26,420 bases of DNA from RGDT01 sp964630925. Its GTDB lineage: Bacteria > Planctomycetota > Planctomycetia > Gemmatales > Gemmataceae. A program made the position numbers and the translations under genes. Where the stretch lies: the NCBI GenBank assembly GCA_964630925.1, contig CAZVZK010000144.1, positions 1 through 26,420 of the forward strand, read 5' to 3'. Positions 14,378-22,421 of this stretch are shown here, in pieces (the first letter of the stretch is position 1; each line of letters begins with the position of its first letter). The notes below the pieces were generated by a model that was not told the DNA's origin, searched no databases, and saw nothing but the letters and a program-made list of their open reading frames with translations.

Positions 14378-17300
14378 TCAGCGGCCGTCGCCGTACAGGA
14401 CGAAGGCGGCCCAGAGGGATGGATCGAGGCGGGAGGACGGCGTGGCCGGCAGCTCCCGGGTGACGCCGGTCTTGATGCCGCGTGACCGCAGGTCCTTGGC
14501 GCGATCGGTGATGCGTTCGGGGTAGCGGAGCAGCGAAAGCTGGGCCTGGCGGAGGGCATCCAGCTTCGACACCTTCTTCCCCCCCCACAGGGCCTTGTAG
14601 AACTCCTCCATCAGCAGGCTCGTGGCCGCGTCCTCCACCTTCCACAGGCTCGAGACGACGCTCCGCGCCCCGGCCGCGAGCAGGGCGCGGTGCAGCCCGA
14701 CCACGCCCTCGCCGCCGGCCGTGTTGCCCAGGCCCGTCTGGCACGCCGACAGCACCACAAGCCCGGTCCCGCGCATGTCCACGCCGCCCAGCTCCTCCGC
14801 CGTCACGATGCCGTCCTCCAGGAACGTGCCCGCCCTGTCGTCCCGCGACAGGGCCAGCCCCGAGAGCATCAACTGGTTGCGCCCGAACACCTGCTTCTCC
14901 GCGTCGGTCATCACGTACTGGCCGGCGGTCGCCCCGAAGGGCCGGACCGTCAGGCACGACGACGCCTCGGGGGCGGCGAAGAAGCCGTGCCCGGCGAAGT
15001 GGATCACCCCCCGCTTGCTCTTGAGGGCGTCCAGGAACGCGCGTGGCCCGACCTCGCCGGCCAGCAGCTCCGCCTTCCCCTCCGACGCCGGGAACAGCTT
15101 GACCGCCTGTTCGGCCTCCGGGCGCGTGGCCGGCAGGTCGGCGAGCTGCCCATCGCCCAGCAGCCCGGCCAGGCCGGGGCGGCGCGTCCCGCCGCCACGC
15201 TCGTAGGTGACGCCGCCCACGGCCAGCATCCCGGCGTTCTTGACATCCGGGGCAGGCCCCAGGAGGTCGAACGCGGCCCGGCCCGAGGGGACGAAGCCGA
15301 TGGCGTGGTCCTCCAGCAGGAACGTCTTCTCCTTCTCCTTGCGCCCCGGCAGGGGGTCCCTGTCTCGCCCCGGCAGGGCGGCGAACGGCAGGTAGCACAC
15401 CGGCCCGTCCGGCGCGATCAGGACCGTCGAGGCGTCGCCCAGGTGCTTGCGGAGCGGCGCCCACACCCGGGCGGCGACGGCCTCCGCCCGCCCGAGGTCG
15501 CCGAGCTGGCCCCGCCATTGATGGATGGCGGCGCCGATCTCGTCGGACGGCCCTAGGGGGACGCAGGCCGGCCGGCCCGTCGGCGTCACCACGAAGGCGA
15601 CGAGACGCCGCTGACGCACCAGCCGGCCCTTGCCCGAGGGCGGGGCGCTGAAGTGGTCGTACTGGAAGAAGTCGATTAGCGCCGTCCCCGCCGGCAGCCT
15701 CTTCTGCAAGGCCGCCGGCTCCAGGGGCTCGATGGCCTTGGCGAACGGCTTGACGGCCAGGGCCAGGTCGAACTCCAGGTCCTCCTTGGCGTCCGAGGCC
15801 GCCTCAACGCGGGCCACCCATTCGGCCCGCTCCGTGCCCGCGGGCGGGTTGAACATCAGCGCAGCCAGCCCCCGCCGGGCCTCGCGCACCCGCGCCAGCA
15901 GCGGGCGGAGCTCCGGGTAGTCGTGCGACGTGCGGTCCGCCACCTGGCACGCCGCCGCGACCCCCCGCAGCGCCAGGATGTCCCGGTAGATGCCCTCGAT
16001 GGTCCTGGTGTCGGCCCCGACGCTCAGGTAGCCCGACAGCGTCAGGTGCCACCGATACAGCGACGCCAGCCGCGCCTGGTCGCTCAGGCTGGCCGCGTTC
16101 TTCACGAACATCTCCTCGCTGTACGTCAGCGACTCCTGGAGCAGCGGCTTGGTGACCTCGAGCGCTGCCCCTCCCTTGTGCATGTACAGCCCGGCGAGGA
16201 CGTTCAGCGCCTCGACGTTCTGGTAGGGGTGGTTCCGGGCGAATTTCGCCTTCACCAGGTCACGCGCCCGCCGGAAGATGCGTTCCGCCTCCACATGCTC
16301 CCCCGCGGACATGTGCCAGCGCCCTCGGGCGTAGTAGTACTGGAAGCAGAACGGATGCTCCTCCTTCCCGCCATCGTCGATGCACTCCTTGGCCCGCTTG
16401 AGGTAGCGGTCCGCGATGGCGCGGCCCCGGAAGGCGTAGTCGTTCCAGTAGTACGCCTTGGCCAGGTTGCACACCGCCTCGGCATACGCCGGCAGGTCGG
16501 TGCCGCCGGGGACCGCCTCGAAGGCGCGGATCGAGGCCATCGCGTCCTTCTCGATCGCCTCGATGGGCACGTCCGCCGCCCCGTACCGCAGGCCGCACTC
16601 GTACTGGAGGATGTTCACCAGCAGCGCCCTGGCCCGGAGCTGCTCGGGGTGAAGGTGCAGCCCCAGGCGCTCGCGGATCGCCAGCGCCCGGCGGAGGTAC
16701 CTCTCGCCCGCCGACTGGTCCATCAGCGAGTCCTGCAGGTACCCCATGTGCCGGAGGTGGGGCGTCACGGCGGGGTGGTTCGGCCCGTGGGCCCGTTCGA
16801 GCAGCCGCAGCGCCCGGCGGACGTGGGCGTACCCTTCGCTCAGGTCGCCCACGAACGTCCGCGTCGCCCCCAGCGTGCCCAGCGCCTCGGCCAGTGCCGG
16901 ATGGTCCGGCCCCTGGGCCTTCTCTCGGATGGCGATGGCCTGCTTCAACAACGCCTCCGCCCGCGCGGTGTCCAGGGCCCCGTTGTACGCCGCCACCCCC
17001 AGGTTCTCCAGGCTCTCCGCGCACTCGACGTGGTCCTTGCTCAGGATCTGGCCCCGGATCATCAGCGCCCGGTCGCACTTGCCCTGGGCGTAGTTCTTGC
17101 TCCACGCCACGTGCATCCGGCCCTGCCGGTTCAGCGCCCGCGCGAACTCGATGCTCGCCTCGCCCCGCGCCTGCCGGCAGGAGGCCAGCGCCGCCTCGTA
17201 CAGCCGGTCGGCCTCCTCGAACGCGCCGCGGCCGTCGGCCAGCGTCGCCAGCCCCAGCAGGCAGTCGCCCACGTCCGGGTGATCGGCGTCGATCCACTCC

Positions 17301-17944
17301 AGCTCCACGCGGGCCTTCTCCAGGTGGACGGCGGCTTCACGGTAGGCGCTGTCATGCTCGCGGCACGACAGGCCCAGGCTCAGCCGGGCCCGCGCCGTCT
17401 CCGCGTGGCCCTCGCCCCACAGCGCGACGCAGGCCGCCAGCGCCTCGCGGCCCCGTCGGATCGCCTCGCGGTAGTCGGCCCTCTCGTGGGCGTGGGCCGC
17501 CGCGCGGGCGTGGCCGTCGGCCTCGGCCCATTGCCGCCGCCGCGCCCCGGAGAGGGCGGCCAGATCGGCGAGGCGTGCCCGCGCCTCGCGGCCGCGCCAG
17601 TCGGCGGCGGGGCAGAGGGCCGCCACCTCCTCCAGGGCGGCGCGGGCCACGCCGTCGTCGCCCGCCGCCCGGCCCGCCGCCGCCCGGACCAGCAGCAGCT
17701 CGCCGCGCCGCCCCGCCGTCAGCGCCTCCTCGGCCAGGGCCGCCTTCACGTCGGCCTCCGCCCGGACCAGATCGCCGGCCGCCAGGTGACGCCGGGCGTC
17801 GAACAGATGCCCGGAGTAGGACAACGGCGGCAGGTCCAACGGGGCCACCCCCGCATCGGACGGCGAGTCGGACCGCGGCCAGCAGAGCCAGGCGACGAGG
17901 CCGGCGGCCAGCATGGCCGACCCAACGAGGAGCGACTTCCTCAT
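14378..17944 (-). CDS. Membrane-anchored TPR-CHAT caspase-like protease
   Basis: This encodes 1188 residues. The true start at 17944 (MRKSLLVGSAMLAAG) overlaps the kinase stop as ATGA; the frame continues upstream but is a shadow of the kinase. An N-terminal hydrophobic anchor (about 5-22) precedes TPR-like helices from about 45 to 700. Several have the kinesin-light-chain style, for example 'HPALAEALGTLGATRTFVGDLSEGY'. A C-terminal CHAT domain follows from about 750 to 1188. The caspase-type dyad is intact: His986 in VIHFAGHGFF and Cys1068 in LSACQTGLG. The domain ends with the usual WAAFVLYGDGR. CHAT proteases cleave other proteins, and in some systems they trigger cell death or activate toxins. 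The substrate here is unknown. The position downstream of a kinase suggests phosphorylation-controlled activity. The anchor implies an envelope location, but the topology is not certain. Confidence 0.92.
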   Translation of the reverse strand: MRKSLLVGSAMLAAGLVAWLCWPRSDSPSDAGVAPLDLPPLSYSGHLFDARRHLAAGDLVRAEADVKAALAEEALTAGRRGELLLVRAAAGRAAGDDGVARAALEEVAALCPAADWRGREARARLADLAALSGARRRQWAEADGHARAAAHAHERADYREAIRRGREALAACVALWGEGHAETARARLSLGLSCREHDSAYREAAVHLEKARVELEWIDADHPDVGDCLLGLATLADGRGAFEEADRLYEAALASCRQARGEASIEFARALNRQGRMHVAWSKNYAQGKCDRALMIRGQILSKDHVECAESLENLGVAAYNGALDTARAEALLKQAIAIREKAQGPDHPALAEALGTLGATRTFVGDLSEGYAHVRRALRLLERAHGPNHPAVTPHLRHMGYLQDSLMDQSAGERYLRRALAIRERLGLHLHPEQLRARALLVNILQYECGLRYGAADVPIEAIEKDAMASIRAFEAVPGGTDLPAYAEAVCNLAKAYYWNDYAFRGRAIADRYLKRAKECIDDGGKEEHPFCFQYYYARGRWHMSAGEHVEAERIFRRARDLVKAKFARNHPYQNVEALNVLAGLYMHKGGAALEVTKPLLQESLTYSEEMFVKNAASLSDQARLASLYRWHLTLSGYLSVGADTRTIEGIYRDILALRGVAAACQVADRTSHDYPELRPLLARVREARRGLAALMFNPPAGTERAEWVARVEAASDAKEDLEFDLALAVKPFAKAIEPLEPAALQKRLPAGTALIDFFQYDHFSAPPSGKGRLVRQRRLVAFVVTPTGRPACVPLGPSDEIGAAIHQWRGQLGDLGRAEAVAARVWAPLRKHLGDASTVLIAPDGPVCYLPFAALPGRDRDPLPGRKEKEKTFLLEDHAIGFVPSGRAAFDLLGPAPDVKNAGMLAVGGVTYERGGGTRRPGLAGLLGDGQLADLPATRPEAEQAVKLFPASEGKAELLAGEVGPRAFLDALKSKRGVIHFAGHGFFAAPEASSCLTVRPFGATAGQYVMTDAEKQVFGRNQLMLSGLALSRDDRAGTFLEDGIVTAEELGGVDMRGTGLVVLSACQTGLGNTAGGEGVVGLHRALLAAGARSVVSSLWKVEDAATSLLMEEFYKALWGGKKVSKLDALRQAQLSLLRYPERITDRAKDLRSRGIKTGVTRELPATPSSRLDPSLWAAFVLYGDGR

Positions 17945-19842
17945 GGGTTGCCCCCTGCCTTCTCGGGCCTGCCGGTGACGTGGGCGAACCGCACCGCCTG
18001 CATGTAGTCGAAGTGCCCGCGGAGACGCTCCTCCAGCAGGCCGATCAGCGGCCCGTCGATCAGGCGCGACTGCCCGGTCTTGATGCCCCGGTGGTTCACC
18101 TTGTCGTGCCGCGTCAGACGTTCCCCCTGCGGCAAGGACAGCCACACGGCCTCGCGGCGCTCCTTGTCGTTCGTCAGCGGGCTGGCCGGCAGGCGGCCCA
18201 CCAGTGCCTCCAGCGCCGCCGGGTCGGGCAACGCGGTGCGCCGGGCCAGGAGGACGACCGTCTGCAAGCCTGTCGCCCCTTCGGCGGGGAATCCGCGATT
18301 CGCCGACTCCGGCAGGACGATCCGCTCCACCGGCCCGGAGCCCTTCACCAGCGGGGCCTTCCACAGCTTGTCCGACCGCTCCGAGTCCCACGGGTAGAGC
18401 GGGATGACCGCCCCCGCCGTGTCGATCCACAGCAGGTAGGGGTGGACCGCCTGGTTGAACTCCGCCTCGAGGCGGACCAGCTCGCCATCCCGGACGGGCA
18501 GCGTCCCGTCCTTCTCGATGGACAGCCGCGTCCTCGTGACGGGCCCGGACTCCGGGTCGGACGACAGGGTGATGTGCAGCGTCCCGGTGAGGGCAAGGCC
18601 GGGCCTCGGGTCGCCCGGCTTCTCGGCCGCGGGCCGATCCGGCCCGGCCTGCGGGGCCTTGCCGGACTGCATGATGGCCCATGCGCCCGCGACCGCCAGG
18701 GCGGCCGTCAGCACGACGGCGCCAACCCGCCAGCGCCGCGGCGACGCGGGCGGCACGGCGGGGGGCATCGCCGACGGGGCGGGCCTCCCCTCCAGCCAGC
18801 CCTCCAGCGCCCGGCGGAAGTCGGCCAGCGCGGGGAACCGTTGGGCCGGGTCCTTCGCCAGCGCCCGTCGCAGGATCGCCTCCAGCGCCGGCGGGACCGC
18901 CGCCCCCATGTCCTGTGCCGACGGCACCGGGTCGTAGAGGATCTGATGCAGCAGCGTCGGCACGCTGGGCGACGAGAACGGGACCTGCCCCGTCAGGGCC
19001 TGGTACAGGACGACGGCCAGGCTGTACTGGTCCGCCGCCGGGCCGCATTCGCCCTTGCCGCTGGCCTGCTCCGGGGCCATGTAGAATGGCGTGCCGACGA
19101 TCACGCCCTCGCGCGTCAGCTCGCCGGCCTGCTCCACCGTGCGGGCCAGCCCGAAGTCGGTCAGCAGCGGCTCGCCCCCGGCGTCGAGCAGGACGTTCGC
19201 CGGCTTCAGGTCGCGGTGGATGATCCCCGCCGCGTGCAGCGCCTCCAGGGCCCCGGAGATGCGGCACACGAGGCGGACGGCGTCGGCCGCGGGCAACTTA
19301 CCCGCCGACCTGAGCCGGCCCGAGAGCGGCTCGCCCTCGATGAGGGGCATCACCAGGAACGGGCACGACTCGTCGCCCACGTCGTAGATGGGGCAAATGT
19401 TGGGGTGGCGGAGATGGGCGGCGGCCCTCGCCTCGCGGAGGAAGCGCTGCAGATCCTGGGGGCGCCCGGCGAGCCCCTGGTGCGGCACCTTGACCGCCAC
19501 GTCGCGGCCGAGATGGGCGTCCCGGGCGCGGTACACCGCCCCCATGCCACCGGCCCCCAGTTGCCCGAGGATCTCATACCGGCCGATGCGGGCCGGGACG
19601 CCCGGCTGGGCGGGGTACAACCCCGTCTCCCCCGCCGCGGCCGGCGGGGACGCGCTCTTCCACTCGTCGGCGGCGCGGGCCAGCCGGCGCAGCGCCTCCA
19701 ACAGGGCCGATTCCTCAGGGTCGCAGGCCAGCGAGGCCGTCTCCCCCTGCCCGCCCCACCGCAGCCGGCCCAGCTCGGCGTCCAACCGGTCGAGAAGCGC
19801 CTCCTCGGCGGGCGACAGGGCCTCTTGTCGGGCGTCATTCAT
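17941..19842 (-). CDS. Transmembrane Ser/Thr protein kinase with DUF4384-like domain
   Basis: This encodes 633 residues from the ATG at 19842, which overlaps the sigma-factor stop as ATGA. A roughly 85-residue N-terminal helical segment precedes a complete Hanks-type kinase domain. It has the glycine loop GQLGAGGMGAVY (93-104), Lys118 in DVAVKVP, catalytic HRDLKPAN (209-216, Asp211), DFG (229-231) and MAPEQ (255-259). A Pro-rich linker leads to one membrane helix (about 373-391). The extracytoplasmic part (about 415-545) resembles DUF4384, with 'LVRLEAEFNQAVHPYLLWID' and 'AVIPLYPW'. The final 80 residues contain HRGIKTGQSR. The tail of the CHAT protein has the same RGIKTG. All catalytic residues are present, so the kinase should be active. 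It is probably a sensor feeding the coupled sigma factor and protease. Confidence 0.93.
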   Translation of the reverse strand: MNDARQEALSPAEEALLDRLDAELGRLRWGGQGETASLACDPEESALLEALRRLARAADEWKSASPPAAAGETGLYPAQPGVPARIGRYEILGQLGAGGMGAVYRARDAHLGRDVAVKVPHQGLAGRPQDLQRFLREARAAAHLRHPNICPIYDVGDESCPFLVMPLIEGEPLSGRLRSAGKLPAADAVRLVCRISGALEALHAAGIIHRDLKPANVLLDAGGEPLLTDFGLARTVEQAGELTREGVIVGTPFYMAPEQASGKGECGPAADQYSLAVVLYQALTGQVPFSSPSVPTLLHQILYDPVPSAQDMGAAVPPALEAILRRALAKDPAQRFPALADFRRALEGWLEGRPAPSAMPPAVPPASPRRWRVGAVVLTAALAVAGAWAIMQSGKAPQAGPDRPAAEKPGDPRPGLALTGTLHITLSSDPESGPVTRTRLSIEKDGTLPVRDGELVRLEAEFNQAVHPYLLWIDTAGAVIPLYPWDSERSDKLWKAPLVKGSGPVERIVLPESANRGFPAEGATGLQTVVLLARRTALPDPAALEALVGRLPASPLTNDKERREAVWLSLPQGERLTRHDKVNHRGIKTGQSRLIDGPLIGLLEERLRGHFDYMQAVRFAHVTGRPEKAGGNP

Positions 19843-20417
19843 GGTTGGCCCTCCTCCTGCCCGCACAGCTCGCGGAGCTTGCGCAGCCCGCGGAGGTAGA
19901 TCATCCGCACCGCCCCGTGCCCCTTGCCCAGCCGCCGAGCGATCTCCTGGTGGTCCAGTCCGTCCACGACCCGCATCGTCACCACCTGCTGCATCTCGGC
20001 CGGCAGCCGGCCCAGCAGGCGGGCCACCTTGAGGGCCTCGTCGTGACGCTCCGCCTGATCGCCGGCCACCGGGGCCACCGCGTCGGGCAGGACGGGGAGC
20101 GCCGACAGCTCCACGAACCGGCCCTCCGGCCGCCGCCGGGCCAGGGCGTGGCCCGCCGTCCGGATGACGACCTGGCGGAGCCAGCCGCCCCACTCCGGCA
20201 CCCCCGCCCCCCGGAACCCGGTGATGCCGCGCGTCAACTGCACCATCGCCTCCTGGACGAGGTCGGAGTCGGCCTCAGCCCCGAGGGGGACCGGGCCCCG
20301 CAGCGCCCGCACCAGCGCGTGCATGTACGGGCGGTAACTCTCGAGCAATCGCCCGAGTGCCTCCTGGTCCCCGCCCTTGGCTCGCGACAACAGGGATACG
20401 CGATCATCCGAGTGCAT
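19839..20417 (-). CDS. ECF-type RNA polymerase sigma factor
   Basis: This encodes 192 residues from the ATG at 20417, with GAGGG 5 bases upstream. Region 2 runs from about residue 18 to 97 and includes 'DSDLVQEAMVQL' (50-61) and the promoter-melting segment 'WGGWLRQVVIRTAGHALARR'. Region 4 (about 127-186) has the helix-turn-helix 'LDHQEIARRLGKGHGAV' that reads the -35 element. No anti-sigma gene is adjacent. A Ser/Thr kinase gene overlaps by 4 bases instead, the pattern of planctomycete ECF groups thought to be controlled by phosphorylation. It probably directs RNA polymerase to its own operon and to envelope-stress or surface genes; the target promoters are unknown. The 145-base upstream gap may hold an autoregulated promoter. 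Confidence 0.93.
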   Translation of the reverse strand: MHSDDRVSLLSRAKGGDQEALGRLLESYRPYMHALVRALRGPVPLGAEADSDLVQEAMVQLTRGITGFRGAGVPEWGGWLRQVVIRTAGHALARRRPEGRFVELSALPVLPDAVAPVAGDQAERHDEALKVARLLGRLPAEMQQVVTMRVVDGLDHQEIARRLGKGHGAVRMIYLRGLRKLRELCGQEEGQP

Positions 20418-20562
20418 GAGTACCCTCGCCGGTGGGGCCCGGCGGGCGGGATGTCACGCGAATCCGGTCAGGAATCTCGCCACGCCGCCCTCACCCGGCT
20501 CTAGGCCGGCGGCGGCGGGGTCTAACACCGATTCTTGAAAAGTGGCGCAGGCCGCCCGTCAC

Positions 20563-20841
20563 TCACTCCTCCTCGCCCCCCGACTCCAGCCGCGACAGCG
20601 CCGACATCCCCGCCCGCGTGACACGGTAGCTGCCCGGCGTCAGCTCGCCCGTGTTCTGCTCCAGCCACCCCCACGCCATCAGCTCCCCGTGCAGCCGCGA
20701 CATCCGCCGCGGCTCCACACCCTCGTCCGGCCCCTTCCGCGCCTGCCACGCCTGCCGGTCCGGCCCCGCCAGGCGGGCGTAGTGCGTCAGGAGGTCCGTC
20801 AGCGCGGGTGAGCCCCGCAGGGCGTCCAGCTCGTCGTTCAT
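20563..20841 (-). CDS. Small winged-helix-like protein of unknown function
   Basis: This encodes 92 residues from the ATG at 20841 (MNDELDALRG), with GAGG 8 bases before it. A longer frame to 20928 lacks a good ribosome site. The sequence is helical, then 'RRMSRLHGELMAWGWLEQNTGEL' (shown in part: RLHGELMAWGWLEQN) and 'PGSYRVTRAGMSAL'. The last segment resembles the recognition helix plus wing and C-terminal helix of a small winged-helix domain, so a DNA-binding role is possible but unproven. Similar short proteins seem common in Gemmata-like genomes. It lies 145 bases upstream of the sigma-factor gene on the same strand. A frameshifted relative at 12803-12962 sits at the far end of the sigma-kinase-CHAT cassette. 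Confidence 0.6.
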   Translation of the reverse strand: MNDELDALRGSPALTDLLTHYARLAGPDRQAWQARKGPDEGVEPRRMSRLHGELMAWGWLEQNTGELTPGSYRVTRAGMSALSRLESGGEEE

Positions 20842-20942
20842 GGTGCGTTCCTCGTGTACCACGAGGATCGGCCACCGCACGACGCCCCCCTGAGCCACGA
20901 TGCCCGCCACGCCCCCCCCGGCGTTCACCCTGCCCCGGATGT

Positions 20943-22235
20943 TCAGCCGCCGGCACGCGCCAATTGTACACCATGGGTGGTGACATGATACTTCGCCAGC
21001 ATGTTGGGCATCTCCCAGGCCGGCACCGAGCCGGGGTCGCGCAGGTACCCGAGGAACTCGCGCGTCACCTCGCCGAAGTGCGCCTCGTGCCCCGTCCGCA
21101 GCCCCACCGGCACCGACAGCCGGAACGACCCGCCCAGGTCATCCATCCCCAGGCCCGGATACGCCCCCTGCAGCCGCTCCAGCGCCGCCGCCAGCGCCTT
21201 GCCGACCTCGGCCCCATCGACGTGCGGCACCACGTACACCTCGGGCACGAACAGCTCGGCCTCGCCCTGACGCACCTCGACCGACGCCCGCGTCCCGCGC
21301 ACGCTCATGAAGTGCCTGTCCTGCCGGCCCGCACCCGCCTCCAGCCCCCACGAGATGTTCAGCCACACGTGCACCCCGCGCAGCCGGTACAGCAGCGTCG
21401 TGTTCCCCTGGTACAGCAGCTGCGACGAGTGGACGCTCGGCCGCAGGAACTCCGGGAACTCCTTCTCCCCCGTGCACTTCTCGAAGTCCGCCCGCCCCAG
21501 CACCGTCGGCACGCGGGCCGCCTTCAGCAGCTCCACCTCCCCCACTCCCACCCCCCGCCCGGGGAACAAACACCACATCACGAGGTCGGCGGCGTGCGTG
21601 CCCACGTCCGACAGCCCCTCGCCCTGCTGCGACGTGTCGAAGAACCACGCCGGACGCCGCAGCGGCACCCCCGACACCGTCTTGCACAGGAAGTGCTCCG
21701 TCTCGACCGCCACCCCCGGCCTCTCCGCCGACCCCGGATCGACCTCCCCGAACACCTCCGGGTCATTGACCAGCTCGCGCTGCAAGCGTGAGGTGATCTC
21801 GTGACGCTCGGTCATGATGTCGAGCGCCACCAGCCCGTTACCCCGCGCGTGCCCCAGGGCCTCGGCCAACTTCCCCAGGTCCGCCGTGTCAATCACCCAC
21901 GGCTTGTCCGCCAGCACGTGCAGCCCCGCCCGCAGCGAGGCCAGGATGGCGTCGATCTTGGGCCGATTCCTCCCCGACAGCACCACCGCATTCCCGGGCC
22001 TCTCGCTCAGCATGCGCCCGAGCGCGTCCGGCCCCGCGTGCAGCTCGACGCGCCACGACGTGGGGTTGTCCCTGCGTGCGTTGAACCCCGCGAGGCGCCC
22101 GAGGTGGGCTATCAGGTCCGCCCCGAGGGGCGCGTAGACGTGGACCACGGGCGACACACCCGGGTGCATCTCCTTCTGCACGAGCGCCGCGTGGAAGTGC
22201 CCCGGGTCATACGTCAACAGCCGGACCTCATCCAT
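20943..22235 (-). CDS. Gfo/Idh/MocA-family oxidoreductase
   Basis: This encodes 430 residues from the ATG at 22235 (MDEVRLLTYDPGHFHAALVQ). The reading frame reaches 22265, but the extra residues overlap the end of the intergenic repeat. It has an N-terminal Rossmann NAD(P)-binding domain, with the catalytic-site dipeptide Asp110-Lys111-Pro112 in place of the usual EKP. The C-terminal substrate domain carries 'SDVGTHAADLVMW', matching the conserved 'D.G.H..D' of the family. The long C-terminal part resembles the 'putative oxidoreductase C-terminal' domain typical of planctomycete members. The substrate is probably a sugar or sugar-acid derivative, but it cannot be deduced. No signal peptide is seen, so it is cytoplasmic. 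It is on the same strand as the DUF1501/DUF1549 pair, but the 151-base inverted-repeat element separates them. Confidence 0.85.
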   Translation of the reverse strand: MDEVRLLTYDPGHFHAALVQKEMHPGVSPVVHVYAPLGADLIAHLGRLAGFNARRDNPTSWRVELHAGPDALGRMLSERPGNAVVLSGRNRPKIDAILASLRAGLHVLADKPWVIDTADLGKLAEALGHARGNGLVALDIMTERHEITSRLQRELVNDPEVFGEVDPGSAERPGVAVETEHFLCKTVSGVPLRRPAWFFDTSQQGEGLSDVGTHAADLVMWCLFPGRGVGVGEVELLKAARVPTVLGRADFEKCTGEKEFPEFLRPSVHSSQLLYQGNTTLLYRLRGVHVWLNISWGLEAGAGRQDRHFMSVRGTRASVEVRQGEAELFVPEVYVVPHVDGAEVGKALAAALERLQGAYPGLGMDDLGGSFRLSVPVGLRTGHEAHFGEVTREFLGYLRDPGSVPAWEMPNMLAKYHVTTHGVQLARAGG

Positions 22236-22257
22236 TCGCTCGCCCCGAAGAAAACAG

Positions 22258-22408
22258 TTGTCCACGGATCACACGGAACACACGGATCAAGCAAAAGACA
22301 AGAACAGAACAGGATCAAACAGGCAGGAGACCATTCGCCGTTCTGCCCATCTGCTTCTTTTCTTGGCTGTTGGCTGTTATCCGTGTCTTCCGTGTGATCC
22401 GTGGACAA
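22258..22408. repeat. Inverted-repeat element after the DUF1501 gene
   Basis: Arms 22258-22287 and 22379-22408 are reverse complements at 29 of 30 positions (TTGTCCACGGATCACACGG...). They enclose 91 bases with further loosely complementary A/G-rich and T/C-rich tracts. The arms are themselves built from the short unit 'CCACGGATCACACGGA'. The inner part is much less GC-rich than the genes, suggesting an imported or dispersed element. It begins 13 bases beyond the DUF1501 stop and could serve as a transcript end for that gene. Confidence 0.8.
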
Positions 22409-22421
22409 TCCTTCTTGCTTT

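Noticed and set aside
17945..19267. N-terminal extension of the CHAT protease, giving 1629 residues
   Set aside because: The extra part is the kinase gene read in another frame. The ATGA overlap at 17944 with a signal-anchor start is far more convincing.
16894..19899. A 1001-residue plus-strand open frame across the kinase and protease
   Set aside because: The Arg/Pro-rich low-complexity translation is antisense to genes with intact catalytic motifs.
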